Source: Modestobacter italicus
GTDB taxonomy: Bacteria > Actinomycetota > Actinomycetes > Mycobacteriales > Geodermatophilaceae
DNA: 64,000 nt
Reading direction: 5' to 3'
NCBI RefSeq assembly: GCF_000306785.1
Contig: NC_017955.1
Coordinates: 62,001 to 126,000 of the forward strand
The translations under genes and the position numbers were made by a program. Positions 19,124 through 26,776 of this stretch are shown here, one piece after another (position 1 is the stretch's first letter; every line of letters begins with the position of its first letter). The notes beneath the pieces are model-generated. The model searched no databases and was not told the origin of the DNA. It saw only the letters and a program-made list of their open reading frames with translations.

Positions 19124-19340
19124 GACGGTGGCGCCACGGGGGCCACCGCCTGCTGGATCGGGGCCCCGACCACGGGGCGGGGCCCCGACCTCGGACCGAC
19201 GGTGGCGCCACGGGGGCCACCGCCTGATGGATCGGGGCCCCGGCCACGGGGCGGGGCCCCGACCTCGGACCGACGGTGGCGCCACGGGGGCCACCGCCTG
19301 ATCGGTCAGGGCCCCGGCCACGGGGCGGGGCCCTGACCAC
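19124..19340. repeat. Three tandem 74-nt structured repeats
   Basis: Units start at 19124, 19198 and 19272. Each holds the palindrome GTGGCGCCAC and a larger hairpin with arms TCGGGGCCCC and GGGGCCCCGA. The third unit has TCAGGGCCCC and GGGGCCCTGA, a paired change that keeps the stem. They lie in the 475-nt gene-free stretch between the secreted repeat protein and the SRPBCC gene. The rest of that stretch (18956-19120) shows no gene that I can support. Confidence 0.8.
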
Positions 19341-19384
19341 CACGGACTGCCGGGGTCACTCTCGGGGGCGGATCCCGGCTCCCC

Positions 19385-19420
19385 TGCCCGCCCGGGTGTC
19401 GATCGGCACCCGGGCGGGCA
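19385..19420 (+). terminator. Strong hairpin 10 nt before the SRPBCC gene start
   Basis: Perfect 14-bp stem TGCCCGCCCGGGTG / CACCCGGGCGGGCA with an 8-nt loop. No T-tract follows, and the GTG start at 19431 comes only 10 nt later. It may end transcription from the repeat region or fold in the leader of the next gene. Confidence 0.5.
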
Positions 19421-19430
19421 CCTGGTCCCG

Positions 19431-19820
19431 GTGACCACCCTGACGCTGCACGCCACCGGACCGGTCGCCCCGGCCGAGGCGTGGGACCGCTACCTCCACC
19501 CGGCCCGCTGGTCGAGCTGGGCACCGCAGATCCTGGGCGTCGACACAGCTGCAGACCGGATCACGCAGGGCGTGACCGGTCGGGTGCGCGGCCCGCTCGG
19601 GGTGACCGTGCCGTTCGTCGTCGACGAGGTGGACGACGGCTCGCGGCGGTGGCGGTGGACGGTCCAGGTCGGACCGGCCCGGATGACGCTGCTGCACTGG
19701 GTGACCTCCGGGCCCGACGGCGGGACGACGACCGGCCTGCGCGTGCGCGGCCCGCTCCCGCTGGCCGCCGGTTACGCGCCGGCCGCCCTCGTCGCGCTGC
19801 ACGGCCTCGTCCGCAGCTGA
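19431..19820 (+). CDS. SRPBCC (polyketide cyclase/START-like) family protein
   Basis: 129 aa. It follows the SRPBCC layout: an N-terminal strand MTTLTLHATGPVAPAEAWDRYLHPARWSSWAPQI with the helix-capping WxxW region, antiparallel strands (VTGRVRGPLGVTVPFVVDEVD), and a C-terminal helix ending in LHGLVRS. These proteins bind hydrophobic ligands in a central cavity; no catalytic residues can be assigned. The GTG start follows a strong hairpin by 10 nt and has no clear ribosome-binding site. The next gene begins 41 nt downstream with its own promoter. Confidence 0.75.
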   Translation: MTTLTLHATGPVAPAEAWDRYLHPARWSSWAPQILGVDTAADRITQGVTGRVRGPLGVTVPFVVDEVDDGSRRWRWTVQVGPARMTLLHWVTSGPDGGTTTGLRVRGPLPLAAGYAPAALVALHGLVRS

Positions 19821-19849
19821 ACGCGTCCCGGCCCGGGGCCGACGTCTCG

Positions 19850-19855
19850 TACGGT
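19850..19855 (+). promoter_or_regulatory. -10 box of a likely leaderless promoter (acyl-CoA dehydrogenase)
   Basis: TACGGT ends 6 nt before the ATG at 19862, and no Shine-Dalgarno sequence precedes the start. Confidence 0.55.
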
Positions 19856-19861
19856 GCGTCC

Positions 19862-21490
19862 ATGAGCGTCACGCACCAGGTGACCAACCAGGTCCCGCCG
19901 CTGGTCGGGCACGACCCGATCGCCGGGGACGCCGCGCTGTCCGAGGCCTGCCTGCGGCACGCCGACGCCGGCGCGCTCGCCTCGCTGGCCGGGCTGGGTG
20001 CCCTGGCCGGCAGCGAGCAGGCGCAGGAGTGGGGTCGGCTGGCGAACGAGAACCCGCCCCGGCTGCGCACCCACGACCGGTACGGGCACCGGGTCGACGA
20101 GGTCGAGTTCCACCCCGCCTGGCACGAGCTCATGGGCGCGGCGATCGGGCACGGCCTGGCGGGCGCGCCCTGGGCGGACCAGGCGGCCGGTGACCGGCAC
20201 GCCCACGTCCGCCGCGCGGTCGGGTACCTCGGCTGGACGCAGGTCGAGATGGGCCACGGCTGCCCGGTGACGATGACCTACGCCGTCGTCCCCGCGCTGC
20301 GCCGGACGCCGGACCTCGCCGAGGCGCTGGAACCGGCCCTGACCAGCCGCGTGTACCAGTTCGGGCTCACCGACCCGCAGACCAAGCGCGGCCTGGTGGC
20401 CGGCATGGGGATGACCGAGAAGCAGGGCGGCTCCGACGTCCGGGCCAACACGACCACGGCCACCGCCCGCAGCGACGGCAGCTGGTCGCTGACCGGGCAC
20501 AAGTGGTTCACCTCCGCGCCGATGAGCGACCTGTTCCTGGTGCTGGCGCAGACCGGCGAGGGGGTCTCCTGCTTCCTGGTCCCCCGGGTGCTGCCCGGCG
20601 GCGAGCGCAACGCCTTCGCGCTGCAGCGGCTCAAGGACAAGCTGGGTGACCGGTCCAACGCCTCCAGCGAGGTCGAGTTCGACGGGACGACGGGCTGGCT
20701 GGTCGGCGAGCCCGGCCGGGGGGTCCCGGCGATCATCGAGATGGTCGCCACCACCCGGCTGGACTGCGTGCTGGGCTCGGCAGCCACCGTGCGCGCGGCG
20801 CTGACCCAGGCGGTGCACCACGCCCGGCACCGGCGGGCCTTCGGCGCGCTGCTGGCCGAGCAGCCGCTGATGCAGAACGTGCTGGCCGACCTGGCGCTGG
20901 AGAGCGAGGCGGCCACCGCGCTGGCCGTCCGGCTGGCTGCGGCCCAGGACGCGGGGGAGCGGGACTACCTGCGGCTGGCCGGCGCGGTCGCCAAGTTCTG
21001 GGTCTGCAAGCGCGCCCCGGTCGCGGTCGCCGAGGCGCTGGAGGTGCTCGGGGGCAACGGCTACGTCGAGGAGTCGGGGATGCCGCGGCTCTACCGGCAG
21101 GCGCCGCTGAACTCCATCTGGGAGGGCTCCGGGAACGTCATCGCCCTCGACGTGCTCCGCGCGCTGGGCGCCGGCTCGTCGTCGCTGGCCGCGGTGACCG
21201 CCGAGCTGGACGCCGCCCGGGGCGCGGACACGCGGTACGACGCCGCCCTCGACCGGTTGGCCCGCGAGCTCGCCGACCCCGAGCAGCTGCCGCTGCGGGC
21301 GCGGCGGATCGCCGGCCGGCTCGCGCTGTGCCTGCAGGCCGCGCTGCTGCTGCAGCACGCCCCGGCCGCCGTCGCCGACGCCTTCTGCGCCACCCGGCTG
21401 GGCGGTGACTGGGGCGCGGTCCTGGGCACCCTCCCGCCGGGCACCCCGGTCGCCGAGCTGGTCGACCGTGCCGCCGTCGTCCCGGCCTGA
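19862..21490 (+). CDS. Acyl-CoA dehydrogenase, AidB-like
   Basis: 542 aa. It has the FAD-binding and substrate segments of the acyl-CoA dehydrogenase superfamily: MGMTEKQGGSDVRANTT, LTGHKWFTSAPMSDLFLVLAQT, LKDKLGDRSNASSEVEFDG, and the C-terminal EALEVLGGNGYVEESGMPRLYRQAPLNSIWEGSGNV. The length and the last motif fit the AidB/isovaleryl-CoA dehydrogenase-like group, whose E. coli member binds DNA and is induced by alkylation stress. Whether this protein acts on an acyl-CoA or in DNA protection is open. The ATG at 19862 is chosen by the -10 box spacing. Confidence 0.9.
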   Translation: MSVTHQVTNQVPPLVGHDPIAGDAALSEACLRHADAGALASLAGLGALAGSEQAQEWGRLANENPPRLRTHDRYGHRVDEVEFHPAWHELMGAAIGHGLAGAPWADQAAGDRHAHVRRAVGYLGWTQVEMGHGCPVTMTYAVVPALRRTPDLAEALEPALTSRVYQFGLTDPQTKRGLVAGMGMTEKQGGSDVRANTTTATARSDGSWSLTGHKWFTSAPMSDLFLVLAQTGEGVSCFLVPRVLPGGERNAFALQRLKDKLGDRSNASSEVEFDGTTGWLVGEPGRGVPAIIEMVATTRLDCVLGSAATVRAALTQAVHHARHRRAFGALLAEQPLMQNVLADLALESEAATALAVRLAAAQDAGERDYLRLAGAVAKFWVCKRAPVAVAEALEVLGGNGYVEESGMPRLYRQAPLNSIWEGSGNVIALDVLRALGAGSSSLAAVTAELDAARGADTRYDAALDRLARELADPEQLPLRARRIAGRLALCLQAALLLQHAPAAVADAFCATRLGGDWGAVLGTLPPGTPVAELVDRAAVVPA

Positions 21491-21569
21491 GGCGCGGGTG
21501 GGCGGGCGCCGGGGTCGGCGGCGGGCGACCAGTCCCACGGTCAGCCCGGTCGACCGGCACACTGACCCG

Positions 21570-22259
21570 GTGACCGAGACCTACGCCGTGGAGACGACCT
21601 CGGACGACGGCTACGACGCGGACGGCGTCCGTCCGGCGCTGGACCTGCTGGTGTGGGACGCCCCCAACATCGACATGACCCTGGCGAACGTGATCGGGGC
21701 CCGGCCGACCGCGGCCTCCCGGCCGCGGTTCGACGCGATCGCCGCCTGGTTCGTCGACGGCGCCGAGGACCCGGGCGCGCCGGTGCAGCCGGAGGTCGAG
21801 GCCTGCGTCTTCGCCAACGTGCCGCCGCAGCACGCCACCTCGTTGCAGCGCTGGGTGGAGGCTCTGCGCAGCTTCGGTTACGCCGTCTTCGCCCGGCCCA
21901 AGCTGCAGCCCGACGACGACATCGACCAGTCGATGCTGGACCACATCAGCGTCCGGGCGCACAGCCACCAGCTGCGCCGGCTCGTCGTCTTCTCCGGCGA
22001 CGGGCGCAACTTCGCCGAGCCGCTGGAGGACCTCGCCCGGTCCGGCACCGAGGTCGTCGTCGTCGCCTTCAGCGAGGTCGCCGGCTACGCCATCACGTCG
22101 GACCTGCTGCACTTCGTCGACATCGAGGACGTCCCCGGCGCCTTCGCCGTCCCGCTGGACCGGGTCCGGCTCGACGCGCTGCCGGTGGACGGCGCCTGGC
22201 TGCGGCCGACCAAGAGCCTGCGGGACGCAGCCGGCGCCTTCACCGCCCGCCGCGGCTGA
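21570..22259 (+). CDS. NYN domain protein (LabA/DUF88-like)
   Basis: 229 aa from the GTG at 21570, preceded 6 nt upstream by the weak -10-like CACACT. The PIN-like NYN core includes LLVWDAPNIDMTL with the first acidic residue, DDDIDQSMLDHI, and LVVFSGDGRNFAEPLEDLARSGTEVVVVAF with the later Asp. Such folds usually coordinate Mg and cleave RNA, or serve as degenerate binding proteins. The role here is not known. The gene meets the PRC-barrel gene tail to tail with a 3-nt gap. Confidence 0.8.
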   Translation: MTETYAVETTSDDGYDADGVRPALDLLVWDAPNIDMTLANVIGARPTAASRPRFDAIAAWFVDGAEDPGAPVQPEVEACVFANVPPQHATSLQRWVEALRSFGYAVFARPKLQPDDDIDQSMLDHISVRAHSHQLRRLVVFSGDGRNFAEPLEDLARSGTEVVVVAFSEVAGYAITSDLLHFVDIEDVPGAFAVPLDRVRLDALPVDGAWLRPTKSLRDAAGAFTARRG

Positions 22260-22262
22260 CCC

Positions 22263-22610
22263 TCAGCGGCGGGCGAGCCGCCGCACGCCGGCGGTGTAGG
22301 GCAGCGAGTAGTGCTCGAAGACGGCCGGCTCCTCCTCCACGCTGAGCTCGCCGTCGGTGTCGATCGACGGCGCGTTCTTCGCCAGGTCCTTACTCACGGT
22401 GACCCGGATGTGGTCCGGCGCGACCGTGGCGTTGGTCAGCGGGACGAAGGTCAGCTTGTGGCGGCCGATCATGCCGGTCACGACAGCGGCGAAGAACGGC
22501 AGGTCGGTCGTGGTGTCCACGTACACCGACTCGAGCGTGCCGATCTTGCTCCCGTCGGGGTCGACGACGTTCTTGGTGCGCCAGTCACGGATGTTCTCGG
22601 CCGGGAACAC
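22263..22610 (-). CDS. PRC-barrel domain protein
   Basis: 115 aa. The GTG at 22610 has an AAGGAGGA ribosome-binding site directly upstream, which decides the start. Residues about 3-80 form a PRC barrel (VFPAENIRDWRTKNVVDPDGSKIGTLESVYVD...), a beta-barrel also found in RimM and photosynthetic reaction-centre H subunits. The C-terminus is acidic and ends in RRLARR. Stand-alone actinobacterial PRC-barrel proteins of this type are often stress-associated, but the function is unproven. It is divergent from the small gene at 22738. Confidence 0.8.
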   Translation of the reverse strand: MFPAENIRDWRTKNVVDPDGSKIGTLESVYVDTTTDLPFFAAVVTGMIGRHKLTFVPLTNATVAPDHIRVTVSKDLAKNAPSIDTDGELSVEEEPAVFEHYSLPYTAGVRRLARR

Positions 22611-22737
22611 GGCTCCTCCTTCAATCGCGGACAACCGTTCTCCCATGCCCGGCCCGCGGCCGGCTGAACCGTTGACCAGCGGAATCGGGTACCCCCGAGG
22701 GGTGTTGCACAGGGTGCAGACAACGCGAGGAGGACCC

Positions 22738-23070
22738 GTGAAGGGTGACCGTGTCGAGGTCGTCGTCGACGCCGGCGGCAGCAGCCGCACCTACGAGATC
22801 GAGGCCACCCGGGCCGGCCGCCGGGTGGAGACCACCCACGGGCGCGGGCTCGTCGAGGTCACCGAGGTGACCCGCGGCGGCACCCCGGTGCGCACCGCCC
22901 GGTTCATGGCCGGCCGGGTGCTGGCGCTCGTCGAGCACCCGGCCCCCCGCCGGGCCGAGGACGACGAGCCGGCGGGCGCACCTGGGAAGGACCCCCGTGC
23001 CCCCCACGACTCGCAGGCTCGCCGCGGGCCCCTGCACGAGGGCCGCGGGACGCTGCGACGGGCCGGCTGA
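22738..23070 (+). CDS. Small hypothetical protein
   Basis: 110 aa from the GTG at 22738 with GAGGAGG 5 nt upstream. The N-terminal 70 residues form regular alternating strands (GDRVEVVVDAGGSSRTYEIEATRAGRRVETT), suggesting a small beta domain. The last 40 residues are low-complexity and are encoded by a DNA repeat that recurs just past the stop, so the original C-terminus may have been extended or replaced by the repeat. No family is recognised. It is divergent from the PRC-barrel gene. Confidence 0.6.
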   Translation: MKGDRVEVVVDAGGSSRTYEIEATRAGRRVETTHGRGLVEVTEVTRGGTPVRTARFMAGRVLALVEHPAPRRAEDDEPAGAPGKDPRAPHDSQARRGPLHEGRGTLRRAG

Positions 23071-23160
23071 GGGAACACCCCCTGCCCCCCACGACTCGCA
23101 GGCTCGTCGCGGGCCCCTGCAGGGGGCCGGCTGAAGCCTGCGACGAGGCCGCGGGCCCCT
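22998..23160. repeat. Direct repeats with a shared G/C-rich core
   Basis: A unit of about 38 nt starts at 22998 and recurs at 23083, 85 nt later, with only one or two differences. A third partial copy of its core (GCGGGCCCCTGC) ends near 23161. The first copy is inside the 3' end of the small gene; the others fill the gap before the kinase gene. It may be a mobile palindromic element or replication-slippage product. Confidence 0.7.
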
Positions 23161-23195
23161 GCGCGGGGGCCGCGGCGCCCTGCAACGAGCTGGTC

Positions 23196-23600
23196 GTGAT
23201 GGTGGGGCTGCAGGGCGCCGGGAAGACGACGTGGGTCGCCGAGCACCTGGCCGGCACGCACGTCGTCGTCAGCAAGGACCACTGGCCGAACGCGCGGCAC
23301 CGGGAGGCCCGGCAGCGCCGGGTGGTCGCCGGGCTGCTCGCCGAGGGCGCCAGCGTGGTCGTGGACAACACCGACCCGTCGCCCGCCGAGCGGGCGGCGC
23401 TGGTCGAGCTCGCCGTCGCCGCCGGCGTCCCGGCGCGGGCGGTGTTCCTCGACGTCCCGCTGGAGACCTGCCGGCGGCGCAACGAGGCCCGCAGCGGGCG
23501 CGCCCGGGTACCCGACGTCGGGCTGTTCAGCACCGCCGCCCGGCTCGTGCCGCCGAGCACCGCCGAGGGCTTCGCCGACGTCCGGGTGGTGCGGGGCTGA
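23196..23600 (+). CDS. P-loop kinase, polynucleotide-kinase-like AAA protein
   Basis: 134 aa. Walker A GLQGAGKTTW is at residues 4-13, and a Walker B-like strand reads VVVDNTDPSPAERAAL. RAVFLDVPLETCRRRNEAR, with its Arg-rich lid, matches the small kinase fold of T4 Pnk-type and gluconate/shikimate-like kinases. The substrate is unknown. Start choice is weak: GTG 23196 or ATG 23199, both without a Shine-Dalgarno sequence, and ELVVMVGLQ suggests the first strand may begin slightly upstream. It ends 3 nt before the convergent HATPase gene. Confidence 0.7.
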   Translation: MMVGLQGAGKTTWVAEHLAGTHVVVSKDHWPNARHREARQRRVVAGLLAEGASVVVDNTDPSPAERAALVELAVAAGVPARAVFLDVPLETCRRRNEARSGRARVPDVGLFSTAARLVPPSTAEGFADVRVVRG

Positions 23601-23603
23601 GCG

Positions 23604-24089
23604 CTATGCGGCCGGGCCGGAGGAGGAGCGCGGCCGGGGCAGCGCCTCGGCCGAGCTGAAGCCGGAGGGCAGCCGGGCCCAGACGTGCTTGCGGCCGGGC
23701 TCGCTGCACCAGCCGTAGTCGATGGACAGCTGGGCGACCATCGGCAGCCCCATCCCGCCGTAGGCGGGGTCGCGGTCGACCGCGGGCTGCGGAGGGGACT
23801 CCGGCGCGCCGTCGGTGAGCACGATCAGCCAGCCGGTGGGCAGCGCGACGATCAGCGCCACGACCGAGCCGCCACCGTGCCGCAGCGCGTTGGAGGACAG
23901 CTCCTCGAACACCAGCAGCAGGCCCTCGCGGGCGTCCTCGGTCGACCGGGAGGCCAGCGACGGGTGCGCCAGCCGGGCACGCAGGTCCATCCGCACCCGC
24001 GAGGCGTCGTGCACGGTGGGGAGCTCCCACCGCCAGACGTCACCCTCCTCGGAGGGCACCGCGGCAGACGGCCAGACCAGTGCACCCAC
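23604..24089 (-). CDS. HATPase (anti-sigma-factor-type serine kinase)
   Basis: 161 aa from the GTG at 24089, which has GGGAGGGG upstream; the longer frame to 24173 has no such site. RsbW/SpoIIAB-like GHKL ATPase: N box FEELSSNALRHG, nucleotide-lid DPAYGGMGLPMVAQL, and a final strand HVWARLP. Proteins of this family phosphorylate STAS anti-anti-sigma factors or bind sigma factors. A STAS gene lies just upstream on the same strand, so the two probably form a partner-switching pair. A 33%-similar-looking paralogue with the same layout is at 31251-31697 (visual comparison only). Confidence 0.85.
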   Translation of the reverse strand: MGALVWPSAAVPSEEGDVWRWELPTVHDASRVRMDLRARLAHPSLASRSTEDAREGLLLVFEELSSNALRHGGGSVVALIVALPTGWLIVLTDGAPESPPQPAVDRDPAYGGMGLPMVAQLSIDYGWCSEPGRKHVWARLPSGFSSAEALPRPRSSSGPAA

Positions 24090-24186
24090 AGTCAGCCCCT
24101 CCCGTCGGCGGTTGCTCCGCCCGGACCATGGTGGACGACGTCGTCCGAGACTGCAGCACGGGGGGTCCGGCACGCCGTGCCGCGGT

Positions 24187-24576
24187 TCAGCCGGGGGGTG
24201 TGCTCCCCGGGCGGGCGGAGCCCTCGGGCATGCCCTCCACGTCCAGCCGCTCGAGCAGCCCGGTCAGCTCCAGCGGGCCGGTGACGATCCGGCTGGTCGC
24301 CACCACCCGGACGTGCTTGCCGGCCGCCTCGGGGTGCTGGCTCACCCAGACCAGGGCGGTCACCCCGGCCGACCCGAAGAACGTGACCCCGGACAGCTCG
24401 ATGGTCAGCAGGCGCCCGGCCCGGCGCAGGGCGTCGAGCAGGGACTGCTGCAGCAGCGGCCCGGCGGCGGCGTCGAGCTCCCCGGCCACGTGCGCGACGA
24501 CCTGCCCCTCGGCGGGGCCGTCGGTGAGCGTGACGGTGAACGGCGCCGCCTCGGCTGCCGACCTGACCGTGTTGAT
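24187..24576 (-). CDS. STAS-domain anti-anti-sigma factor, start codon unclear
   Basis: The STAS core is clear: TIELSGVTFFGSAGVTALVWVSQH contains the Ser that is phosphorylated in this family. The only canonical start, GTG 24489, would remove the first strand (TVTLTDGPAEGQVVAHVAGELD), which is intact upstream in the same frame. A strong GAGGAGG at 24581-24587 points to translation beginning near 24576, where the codon is ATC. The end given (24576) follows that reading; the conservative form is 24187-24489 (100 aa). It lies upstream of the HATPase gene, a probable functional partner. Confidence 0.75.
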   Translation of the reverse strand: MNTVRSAAEAAPFTVTLTDGPAEGQVVAHVAGELDAAAGPLLQQSLLDALRRAGRLLTIELSGVTFFGSAGVTALVWVSQHPEAAGKHVRVVATSRIVTGPLELTGLLERLDVEGMPEGSARPGSTPPG

Positions 24577-24722
24577 GAGTCCTCCTCGCGCGACCCGTCC
24601 GGGACGCCGCGCTCCGTGCTCTCCGCCGTGTCCTCGACGGGTCCCTGCCGTGGATCGTGGCCGCTGCCCGACGGGATCCGGAACCGTTCCGCCCGTCCGG
24701 TACCCCGATGGGGGGGGACCGC

Positions 24723-25688
24723 TCAGACCCCGGCAGGCGTGGCTGCTCCGTCACCGTAGGCGACCAGCCGGCTGACCAGGAACTCCACCGCTGCAGGGCT
24801 GTCCACGCCCTCGGCGACCGCGATCGCCGCTGGCGACGCGGACACGGTGCGCCGGTCGACCAGCGTCTGCCCGCGTGCGGCGCCCGGGCCGGTGTCCACG
24901 ACCACGTCGCGGCGCACGGTGCGCAGCGTGCCGGGCACGATCGCCTCGGTGAGCGCCAGCGCGTCGTGCACGACCACGCCGTCGGTCCCGTAGCTGCTCC
25001 GCGCGTGGTCCAGGTACTGCCGCAGGATCGCGGCGGCCCGGGCGCCGACCTCGCCGGCCGCGGCGAACCGGGCGATGCCGGCCTCGGTGAGCACGGTGGG
25101 CAGGGTGACGTCCAGCCCCACCATCACCGTCGGGAGGCCGGCGCGGAACACCACCGCGGCCGCCTCCGGGTCCGCCCAGACGTTGAACTCCGCCGCCGCG
25201 GTGACGTTGCCACCGCGGCTCGCGGACCCGCCCATGACGACCAGCCGGCCGATCCGGGCGGCGGCGTCGGGGTAGACGGCGAGCAGCAGCGCGATGTTGG
25301 TCAGCGGGCCGATCGCGGCCACCGTGACCGGCTCGTCGCTGGTCATCAGCAGGTCGGCCAGGGCCACCACCGCGGGCCGCGGGTCCACCGACGCCGGGGA
25401 GGGCGGCAGGACGACGCCGCCCAGCCCGGCCGCGCCGTGCACGTGCCCGGCCCGCTCCGCCTGCGGCACCACCAGCGAGGTCGCGGCACCGACGGCGACC
25501 GGGACGTCGGAGCGGCCGGCCAGGTGCAGCACCCGCAGCGCGTTCTCCGTCGTCTGCGCCAGGTCGACGTTGCCGTGCACCGTGGTGACCAGGCGCAGGT
25601 CCACCTCCGGGCTGGCCAGCGCCAGCAGGACGGCCAGGGCGTCGTCGATGCCCGGGTCGGTGTCGATGACGAGAGGGGTCGCAGCCAC
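24723..25688 (-). CDS. Inosine/uridine-preferring nucleoside hydrolase
   Basis: 321 aa from the GTG at 25688, the normal family length. The Ca-binding N-terminal motif DTDPGIDDA is complete. VTTVHGNVDLAQTTENALRVL, IGPLTNIALLL, GGSASRGGNVTAAAEFNVWADPEAA and the late VHDALAL Asp are all present. These enzymes hydrolyse the N-glycosidic bond of ribonucleosides to base plus ribose for purine and pyrimidine salvage. Specificity between purine and pyrimidine nucleosides is not decided. It stands alone, ending just after the STAS leader region. Confidence 0.92.
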   Translation of the reverse strand: MAATPLVIDTDPGIDDALAVLLALASPEVDLRLVTTVHGNVDLAQTTENALRVLHLAGRSDVPVAVGAATSLVVPQAERAGHVHGAAGLGGVVLPPSPASVDPRPAVVALADLLMTSDEPVTVAAIGPLTNIALLLAVYPDAAARIGRLVVMGGSASRGGNVTAAAEFNVWADPEAAAVVFRAGLPTVMVGLDVTLPTVLTEAGIARFAAAGEVGARAAAILRQYLDHARSSYGTDGVVVHDALALTEAIVPGTLRTVRRDVVVDTGPGAARGQTLVDRRTVSASPAAIAVAEGVDSPAAVEFLVSRLVAYGDGAATPAGV

Positions 25689-25976
25689 GGCGACATCCCA
25701 CCAGACGCGTGCGACACGCCGGTGCGTCGCCCCGGGCGCCGAGGTCATCGCCCGCCCGACCGGCTGCTGACCTGGGCTTTCCCGCGCGGCAGTCGACAAG
25801 TGACCGCCCCGGCAGGCGGGTCACCGACCGCCCGGAGGAGGTCCCGCAACGGTTCGGTCACGCGGCCGGACGGGGGCGTCCCGGGACGGGGTCGGCGGGC
25901 GTCGCCGTCCGTAGGTTCCTCCTCAGCCGCGGTCCCTTCCCCGACCGCGGCAACCACGTCCCGGAAGGCGGCACCG

Positions 25977-26776
25977 ATGGCAGTGCAGATCGCACCGGGC
26001 ACCCGCGGCGACGTGCGCGCCGTCGGGTCCGCCGGTCTCCCCAGGCTGTTCGGCACCGGCCCCACCCAGCCGGCCGAGCTGCACGTCGGCGCCGACCTCG
26101 CCGCCGACCTCGCGGTCGGGCTGGCCGTCGGGCTCGCGGTGGGCGTGCTGGGCGTCGAGCCCGGCAGCCCGCCGGCTGCCGGGTCGCCGGTCCCCTCCCG
26201 CTGGCGGCGGGCCCACCGGCGGCTGGCCGGCTGGGGTGCCGGTGCCGACGGCGCGCACCTGAGCTGGCGGAGCACGCCGCTGCGGGTCCACCGGCTGGGC
26301 GACGGGCGGGCCCCGGTCACGGCTGCGGTCACGGCCCCGGTCACGGCTGAGGCCACCCGGGTGGCTCCGGCGCCGGCCGCTGCCCCCGCGCCCCCGCGTC
26401 CGGCGCCGGTGGACCTCGAGCTCGAGGCGGCGATCGCGTTCGCCACCGACTTCTCCGTGGACCTGCTGCGCACCCCGGTCCGGTTCGCCGCCCCCGCGCC
26501 GCGGCTGACCGCACCGGTGCGGTCGCTGCTCGCCCGGCTGCGCGGGCTGACCCGGCACGCGGCCGGCTGGGGTGCCGGGCAGCACGGCGCGCGGCTGAGC
26601 TGGGACCGGCCGGTCCCGCCGCCGGTGTACCGCCTGGTCCTGCCGCCGCTCCCCGAGGTCCGGCATCGGGCCCCGGACGACGAGCCCGCCCACGAGCGGG
26701 AGCTGCCGACCACCCCACCGCCCCGCCGGCACTCGTGGCAGCGCGCGCACCGCCGTCCAGTCCTTAGGCTGGCTAC
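25977..26776 (+). CDS. Hypothetical protein with duplicated GWGAG/LSW module, no plausible stop
   Basis: Starts at the ATG at 25977 with GGAAGG 8 nt upstream. Two copies of a module are visible: AGWGAGADGAHLSW followed by PLRVHRL (about residues 82-107), and AGWGAGQHGARLSW followed by PPPVYRL (about 197-222). Each is preceded by a hydrophobic/acidic segment (DLAADLAVGLAVGLAVG; LEAAIAFATDFSVDLL). Coding-like codon use lasts to about 26750, but the frame has no stop until 27143, deep inside the next gene. The end given is therefore the start of ggt. A frameshift or lost stop is likely. No family is recognised. Confidence 0.5.
26765..26770 (+). promoter_or_regulatory. -10 box of a likely leaderless promoter (gamma-glutamyltransferase)
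   Basis: TAGGCT ends 6 nt before the GTG at 26777, and no ribosome-binding site is present. Confidence 0.5.

Noticed and set aside
18952-19524. Several long minus-strand open frames across the repeat-rich intergenic region
   Set aside because: They read the 74-nt repeats as Arg/Pro/Gly-rich nonsense, have no ribosome-binding sites and no plausible protein fold.
22671-22692. Possible SigB-type promoter (GTTGAC ... GGGTAC) before the small gene at 22738
   Set aside because: The -10 GGGTAC is good, but the spacer from GTTG is only 12 nt instead of about 14-16, and the -35 match is weak.
24092-24754. Alternative frame over the STAS gene on the minus strand
   Set aside because: The Arg/Gly-rich product has no STAS features, while the chosen frame has the full domain.
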